56,070 bases of DNA. Source: a virus. Below the pieces are notes generated by a model. That model was not told the DNA's origin. It ran no database searches and worked only from the letters and a program-made list of their open reading frames with translations. Location of the stretch: positions 1 through 56,070 of the IMG/VR virus record IMGVR_UViG_3300021197_001081; one strand, 5' to 3'. Shown in pieces: positions 19,034-27,300 of the stretch (its first letter is position 1; each line of letters starts with the position of its first letter). The translations under genes and the position numbers were made by a program.

Positions 19034-21325
19034 ATGGCAGAAGATACTTCAAGACCATCAGGCGCAAATAAATATTCAATCTATGCTCAAAGAAGTGTAG
19101 ATAGTACTCAGGTAGATTACAACAAGGTTCAAAAAGACCTTGTTACTGGACTTAATCTTATACAAGCTGACAGAGAAACGCGTAAAGCAGCCATTGAAAA
19201 GTCTACTCAAGATGCTATAGAACAGCTTAGTAAAGTTCCAGAAACAGGAACTCAAGATGCAGCATCATTATTAATAAATGCTTCTGCAATGTCTATAAAA
19301 GAAATACAAACACAAAACAACTTAATGAAGCGTGGGCTATCAAGTGTCCAGGATAATATGTTGTTTATGCAGCAGCAAAAAAATGGATACGCAAGTTTAA
19401 GCACAGCTGTAAAAGGTTGGGATGATTGGGCTGTTGAAGCGAGGGAAAGACTTCAAGCTGCAAAAGACGGAGGTGCAACAGCTTCTGAGCTGGAAATATT
19501 TACAAACTTATCTGTTGAAGCTTTAGGTAATTTAAAAAATAAAAAATTATGGTCTAACCCTACTAACGGTAAAATGCAGTTAGTAACGATGGGTAAAAAT
19601 GAAAAAACAGGTTTATATGATGTAATGCCTGATTATGAAGCCAGAAAACAAGACTATCAAAATCCTAACCAGATAGTAAATTTCATGAAGTATCAACAAG
19701 ACAGGATTGATGTTGATGATTTAGCAACTGCTCAAACTGCTCAAATAGCAGACATTATACAGATAACACTGGATGGAGATGAGTATAAAAGACTTACAGG
19801 TGGTGGAAGACAAATAAGTACAGAAGACTTTAGAAACCTTGGAGACTTTGGTACAGATGAAAGTGGACAAAAAATAACATATAACATGTGGAAATCTACG
19901 CAGTTAGATGCTATGATTGGAGCGCCTGGAGATAAAAATAATATGAATGCGGCACAGGTTTTAACAAACTCTGGAAGATTTTTCTTTGCAGAAACAGAAA
20001 GTCAATTTAAAGAACAACATCCAGGGATATCTACTGATTATATGATTAAAGTAGATATGAGTTCAGGACAACCAGTACCTGAAATGACTGAATCTCAATA
20101 CGAAGATGCTCGTAGGCTTGCTGATATTGCTGTTGAATCACAAGTTAGTCATATAGAGAAAGTTGCAGAGACCTCTAAATCAGCACAAGCACCACAACAA
20201 GACACACCTGCAACAATAGCAAACAAGGAAAAAGATAGAGCTTTAGTTGGCTTTATGGATGATGCAAATGCTCTTGTGTCTGATGATGAATCAGCATTTA
20301 ACTCAACAGCACAAGATAGAATAGTAGCTTTAAATAAAGCAATGGCTGGTGGTGATCCAAATAAATTGATTGATAGTATAACTCGTAATGATGAGACAAT
20401 TACTATTACTTTAGCCGATGGAACACCAGAAGTAATAAGAAGAGTAGATGAAAATGGAATTGTAAGACCTACTGAGGATGTTGTTAAAGAAGTGTACAGA
20501 TATATTACACCTCAAACATCTGAATATGATAACTCATATAAAGACGCTAAAATATTATATGAAGCCGAACCAGGTGGTGGCTTTAGAGGTGCAGATAGAG
20601 ATATGACTGAAGTAGAATTGGTTGCGGCAGCAGCTGAAAATAAGGCAAAACAACAGTTAGAAGCAGAGGGTATTAAACCAACTTTAACTGATGTTAATGG
20701 CAGAGAAACTGGTGCTAATCCAGATTACGAAGAACAACTTGCAGCTAAAATTGTTGATTTAACTGATGGAATTACAGATGAGGAAAAAGCAGCAGTTAAG
20801 AAAAGAGTTTTAAAGAATATAACTGGGGAGAAATACAGAGCTTTAGCTCCTCTTCCATCTATCAAACAAAATACTGCTAAAATTGGAGTTCTTACAGAAG
20901 ACGGTACACCAAAACCAGTTACTGGTACAGAACTTATTGAAGATAAAATAGGTGGTAGATTAGATGGACTATCGACAATAGGTGGTGACGATTCAGTAGA
21001 AGTTAATGATGTTTTAAGTCAGGTTATGAATGATTACCTTCCAAGTGAAATAAAGGGTGGTGCTAAAGTTGTACTTAAAAAAGATGATGTTGATGATAGT
21101 AAATGGGTTGTTGAAGTTTCTTATTTTGACAGAGCTGGAAAACAACAATCACTTCCTCCAATATATCCAAATGTAGGTACTGTAATTGGTCTTGACGGTT
21201 CAACACCGTCTGAGTTAAACGAAATCATGCATGGAGCAGCACAAAAAGTTTTAGACGAAGAAAACGCAAGACTTACAACAAGAAATCTAAAAGGTACTGG
21301 TAAAAACCGAAAAAAGTTTAATTAA
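19034..21325 (+). CDS. Putative internal virion / ejection protein (gp15-like)
   Basis: A 763-aa, charged, helical protein with few Cys or aromatic residues. It sits between a gp14-like and a giant gp16-like gene. The stop codon shares its last A with the next start (TAATG), so translation of the giant protein is probably coupled. I see no enzymatic motif. By synteny it would be the periplasmic tube component of the ejectosome. Confidence 0.5.
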   Translation: MAEDTSRPSGANKYSIYAQRSVDSTQVDYNKVQKDLVTGLNLIQADRETRKAAIEKSTQDAIEQLSKVPETGTQDAASLLINASAMSIKEIQTQNNLMKRGLSSVQDNMLFMQQQKNGYASLSTAVKGWDDWAVEARERLQAAKDGGATASELEIFTNLSVEALGNLKNKKLWSNPTNGKMQLVTMGKNEKTGLYDVMPDYEARKQDYQNPNQIVNFMKYQQDRIDVDDLATAQTAQIADIIQITLDGDEYKRLTGGGRQISTEDFRNLGDFGTDESGQKITYNMWKSTQLDAMIGAPGDKNNMNAAQVLTNSGRFFFAETESQFKEQHPGISTDYMIKVDMSSGQPVPEMTESQYEDARRLADIAVESQVSHIEKVAETSKSAQAPQQDTPATIANKEKDRALVGFMDDANALVSDDESAFNSTAQDRIVALNKAMAGGDPNKLIDSITRNDETITITLADGTPEVIRRVDENGIVRPTEDVVKEVYRYITPQTSEYDNSYKDAKILYEAEPGGGFRGADRDMTEVELVAAAAENKAKQQLEAEGIKPTLTDVNGRETGANPDYEEQLAAKIVDLTDGITDEEKAAVKKRVLKNITGEKYRALAPLPSIKQNTAKIGVLTEDGTPKPVTGTELIEDKIGGRLDGLSTIGGDDSVEVNDVLSQVMNDYLPSEIKGGAKVVLKKDDVDDSKWVVEVSYFDRAGKQQSLPPIYPNVGTVIGLDGSTPSELNEIMHGAAQKVLDEENARLTTRNLKGTGKNRKKFN

Positions 21326-24300
21326 TGGATAAATTTACAGAGTTATATAATTACTTAAAGGAAGAAGGATTAACAGATTTATCTGCAGAAGAATTCAAAG
21401 CTGAGTATGCAGCAGGTACTGCTAAAAATACTGAACTATATTCTTATTTAAAAGCTGAAAAATTAACAGATTTAGATGCGGAAAAATTTAATATAGAGTA
21501 TTTCCCTGGTGTTGAAAAAAAAAATCCAAACGACATTTCTCCTTCAAACACTCCAGAGGTTATTACGGACTCTACTACAGAAGCTCCAGAGGTCGTGGAT
21601 ACTTCTTCGGATACCACCACACTTGAAAAACCTTTAGGTGACAATACTGTAGTAGATGTACAGGAAGAAGACAATATGGTTACCGAATACCCTGCATACG
21701 ATCCTCGTGAGCAAGGTAAAGAAATAAATGCAAACCCAATTACATATAATTCCAGCGACTCTCAGTTTGACAAATCTTTGGCTTTTGTAACAGCTGATTT
21801 AATTGACAGAGAGGAAAGTGAAGTAGTCAACAGAATGAGATATCATTTTGAAGACTATGGTTTTGACTTTGAACAAGGTGGTGGCTTTATGAGTGGATTA
21901 GATGGAATGAAAGTTACATCTAAAGATGATCCCACTAAAAGCATAAACATTAATCTTGATCCTTTTTTTGGAGATATTTTTGGTGGTGAGTCAGGGCCTG
22001 CAAAAGAACTTAGAAAGTTTTTAAAAGAAAACAGAAGAACTGACCAGAGAATGCAAAGTCTGGATGCTTCGTATGATAAAAACAGAAAAAAATATTTTAG
22101 TGCAGAAGCAACTAAAGAAGATATTCAAGCTGTAAGAAATTCAGCTAAATCTTTAAATGAAGATTATAAAGTTTATCAAGACAGAAAAGCTATTCATGAA
22201 GCAGAAATGGAAGCATTAATGTCTCAAGGCAAGGATGTACAGAACACTCCTGAATGGAAGCTTAAATACCAACAAACTTTATTGGCAGGTAAAAGATTAA
22301 AACAATTTCAAAACAAACTTCAAAAAGACTATAGTAGTTACACACAATTTCAAAGTCAAGTAAATTCATCTGTTGGTAATTATATATCAATGAAAGAATC
22401 AGACGATAGTACATTTTTTGGCGGTTTAGTAAATGATTTTGTTGGCCCTGGTGTAAGTGAAGTTCTTGCGTCTGTTTGGGGTGCTGGTGTTGATGGGTTT
22501 TATAAAGTAGCTCAGTTTATTGACGAAGACTTTGGAATGACTGCTGAAGAAAAAAAAGATCGTTATATTGATATTGCAAAAGATCTTGGGTATCCAGTTC
22601 CTGAAAATATAGAAGACGATGCTGTTTACACAAAGTGGTTAGAAGGTTTGCAGGAGCAAGGGTTTGATGATGAAGAAGTAGAGTCAGAAAAAATAGGTGA
22701 ATTGTCAATTAATACGTTTCCTAAAGAAATAATGGAACGACTTGAAGCTGATGGTTTTGATTTAAGTAAGCCAACTTTAAATGGACAATACTTTAATAAA
22801 AATCAGTCAGGATTTAATAAATTTTTAAATGGACAATACATTGACCTTCCTGACTATGCTTATGATAAAACAAGAGGTGAGCGATTAAAAAGATTGGTAT
22901 TAGATCAAGAGGTAAAAGAAAATAAAAATCCACAAAAAGATTTAATAAAAAAATACTTTAACGAAATATTATCTGCAGATGATATCTCAGATGAAAAATA
23001 CGCTAAACAATCTAATAGCAATATTGTTTATACTGGACTTTCTGGTCTTGCTAAGTCTCTTCCATCTGTATTAGTTTCTTTTGCTTCAAGAGGAAAAATA
23101 GCTCCAGCTGTTGGAGTGGGAGCGGCAAAAAGAAATTTAGTTGCAAGAGGGTTAGGTCTAACAACAAAAGGAGGAATTGCCCAAACAATTTCATTTGCTA
23201 TGTTGCAAGCTGAAGCAATGAATGTTGAAATGAATAATGATCCTGATTTTAAGTATGTTACTGAGTCAGAAAGAAAAAACATAATTATTCCAACATCTAT
23301 TACAGTAGGTCTTTTAGAACGTTATGGTTTTAGAAATATAGCGTCAAACAAAGCTATAATGACTGGTTTAATGAACAGGGTAACTAATGCTTTACCTAAA
23401 GGAGCTACCGCGCAAATGTTCAAAAACAAGATGAATGATGTTATTCAAAGCAATATTGCTCGTGGCATTTTTTCAAACAAAGCTGTAAAAGCTGCTACAA
23501 CTTTTACTGGTCGAGTTACTAAAGCTGCTTTGGCAGAAGCAGAAACAGGTGGTCTTCAGCAAATAGCTGAGATGGGCTACAAAGATGTGTGGAACAACAT
23601 GAATAATAAAGACATGTTTGAACAGCCTGAATTATGGACTAAAGAGTTTTGGGGAACTGTTGGGCATGCTGCAGCTGCTGAAGCTGTAGGTGGTTTTGTG
23701 ATGGGTGTTCCTGGGGCAGTAATTGCGGCAGCTAAAAACAAAACAGAAGACTTGCTTTCTGATGATCTTGTTGACATGTTTGACATGATAAGAAATGATG
23801 AAATAACTGTAGAAGCTTATCAAGCACAATTAGATTTATCAGTTGCTAATGGTACAATAACAGCTGAAAAAGCAGCACAAGATTTATTAGATTTTAACAC
23901 ATTAAGTGGAGCTGCTAATACTTTACCAAGCGACTTAGATGTTAACTCAAGAAAAAAAGGATTATTATTGATTTTTGAGCAGCAGCAATTAGAAGCTGAA
24001 ATGGAAAAATTAAATAAGAATTTAAATTCTTATAAAACCAAAGAAGCCAGAGTTGAAGAAATAAAAAACGAAATTGGACAGCTTGGAACTAATCAAGCTC
24101 AAGCAAATACCAATTTAAGAAATGAGACTGAAGGAATTCAAGATTCTGTTTTAGTTACAGAAGAAGATGCCACAAAATCTTTACAAGATAAGGGGGTGCA
24201 AAACCCTACAGTTGAACAAATTAAAGCCGAACAAGATGCCTTACAAAAGCAAAGCACAACGAGCCTGGATGCACAAGAATCTTCCAGAAGTAGCGAAGAG

Positions 24301-27300
24301 GTGGGACAAAGCGTACCCAACAGCCAGTCTACCCAACAGAGCGAAACCGAAGACAAAGCTCAAGACAAGAAGAAGACCGAAGAGAAAGTAAGTAAAGACG
24401 ATCAAAATGACATTGATGATTTCTTTGGTGATGAAGTTTTAGATGACGTTGAAACCTCTTCAGATAATTTATCTATAAATAGAAAACAAGTAGAGGGAGA
24501 TACAGAAATAGAGAATACAACTTTAGCAGCAGCTGTAGTAAATAAAGCTAAAAAAGCTGCACGAGCAATTGCTAAAATAGCACCTGAAGTGAAGATAGTT
24601 TTGCACGACACTCAAGCAGAATACGAAAAGTACGCAACCAAGGGTAGTCGTGGGTATTACAATCCAAACAGTAAAGTTGTACATATTAATTTAACTAAGG
24701 CTAAAGGAAACACAGTAGCTCACGAAGTTTTTCATGCGGTATTTTTAGATAAAATATCAGGGGGTGATGTTCAAGCTCAACAAGCAGCTTTAAAACTGAT
24801 AACCTCTGTAAGAAAAACCTTACCAGCTGAATCATTGTTAGCTAAAAGAATAGATAATTTTGCTAAAAATTATGATGAAAATATTAAAAATGAAGAGAAG
24901 TTAGCAGAGTTATTCTCTTTGATGGCCACTGAATATAAAACATTAAAGAAGCCAGGGAAGAATAAAGTTATAGAATTTATAAGATCAATGGCGGCTAAAT
25001 TAGGCGTTAAAATCCCTGGTGGTTTTGGTAAAACAGACGAGTCAGTTATAGATTTTATGAATGCATTTTCTAAAAAAGTTAGAACTGGTACTGAAATAAC
25101 AGAAGGTGATGTAGATGTTTTAAATAAAATAAATGAAATGCAGGGCGGTGAAAACATTACCAATCCTGCAAATGCATTTAGAGAACAAAGGGTAGGAGGC
25201 TTTGATATTAAATATACCGAAAACGAAAAAATATCACAGTATATAAAAGATGGAAGAATTACTGAGCCAAAAAACCTTGAAAAATTTAGAGGAAATAAAA
25301 CTGCAATTACTTCACCTGATGACATGGTGGTTGGTGAAATATCTTTTAATGGTGAAAAAATATTTGAAGGACAAGGAGGTTTATTTTTTGTAACTAAGTT
25401 TGGAGATGTATGGGCTGCTGGAGATAAAACGACAGCAACTAAATTAGCAGACATGATTAATAGAAGTGTTGATGCTAATGGCGGAAAAGGATATCTTACT
25501 TTGACGAAAGGGACAGATAAAAAATTGATTAGTAGTGCCGCTGGAGTTAATTCAAGTCTTGGGGTAATTGATGTTTTGCTTAATCAAAATATTTTACCTA
25601 AATCAGTTGTAAGAACTGCTGTTAAAAAAGTTATAAGCGATTTCGGTGGTGGTAATATAGATTTAACTGGAACATCAAAACAAATGGTTTCACAGTTAAG
25701 AGATTTTTTTGGAGATAAAAAGAATGCCACTTTTGAAGCTCGTGGAACTGTAATGGAAAGAATAATTGCAGAGATAGGTATGGATAAAAGACTTGGAGAT
25801 TTAAAAAAGAAGAACTCTAAGTTAACTAAAATTTTAGGAGGTGATTCATCTAAAACTTTGGTGGGTGGTAAGACAAGTAGAACAGCAAATAGTTTAGTAG
25901 ACTTAGTTGCTTCATTAGCCGCAGAACAAATCACCAAAGGATTAAATACTGGAGATATTTATGGAGTGATTGAAGTGGATGGTAAAGTTGAATATTATCC
26001 AGGCACTCATCCAAGTTACCCTGCACATATAAGACAGGTTAACAAAAAACCTCCTACGCTGCACTTACCTAAAAACAGACCTGCTGCAAGGGATTACTTG
26101 ATGAGAGATAGTAATAAAATTTATAAAACTCCAGCTGTTAGTCCAACAGAATATGGATCATTTTATGAGTTAGATTCTAAAGTAGAAAGTTCTACTGAAT
26201 CAAAGACTGAGAAAAGACAAGGTAGAGAACAGTCTACTGAACAGCAAGTAAAAGATCAAACTGGAATGCCAGCAAGTGGCTTCTATAGCGCTCAAGCTAT
26301 GGTATCTGATATCCAACGCCAGTTTAATAGAATTGGTCCAGGATATGTGGCTAAAAGAGCCAAGCAAGGCGCTTATGGAGGCGGTGGCGGCGTATATGTC
26401 ATTGGCCCTAATAAGCGTATTGTAAAAAATCCTACACGAAAAGGACGTCAACAGGCAATGGATAATGAAAACGATTTGCTTAGAATTATAATAGCTGGCC
26501 GAGAAGAAGGAGGTTTTGAAGATGCAGCTATAAAAGATTATTTAAAGAGAAGAAAAAGAAAGGTTGATGGTAAAACAGCAAGTGCTTATAGTGCGAAAGA
26601 AATTAATGCTGCATTCAAAGTTTTAGAAAGCGAAGCTTTTGATTCTTACATGTTTAGAGAATACCCTACAAGTTTTAATGACATAAAAGGTGGTTTTCTG
26701 GCTGGTCTTAAATTAATGAAAGATGTTGATACTTACTATAAAAAATTAGTTGAAAAGAATAATTTAATTAAAGACAGAGTTGCAAAAAACAGGAAGACAA
26801 AACAAGTACCACTGACTGACGAACAAATTAATTTAAAAGTTTTAGATTACTTTATGTCGCTCCCTGGATACAAAAGCGTAGGGGTAAAAGGTAAAAGACA
26901 GACATCTCAACAGCTTGCTATGGAACGTGATATGTTAAACATACTGCTTCCTGATCCATTAAAGGCTAATCCTAAACGTATTGCAGCAATAAACAGAAGG
27001 ATAAAAAACATAAAGTTTACTGAAAGAAACCTTAAAGGTGTTCAGAGAGCTTTAAGAAATTACATAAGAACCGTACTACCAAGAGATTTATATACTAAAA
27101 AAGAAATAACTGATTTAATTGATAAGGTGAATAGAGTAAACGCTACAAACTTTGAATCAGTTAAAGATGAGGTTTTTAAAATAGTTACTACAAAAACAAA
27201 CAAAAGACTTGAGAGTGTTTTATTTAAGATGCTCGACAAAGGGTATACCACTATTCAAAGTGGTAGATTTAAAGGTGTAAAAATTGATAATGAAACTCGT

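Noticed and set aside
24167-24235. N-terminal extension of the nested gene
   Set aside because: The extra 23 residues do not fit the family; the family-like MPYKSKAQ starts at 24236.
24870-25454. 194-aa minus-strand frame antisense to the giant gene
   Set aside because: Ser/Pro/Leu-rich shadow of a Lys/Glu-rich coding strand; no promoter or motif.
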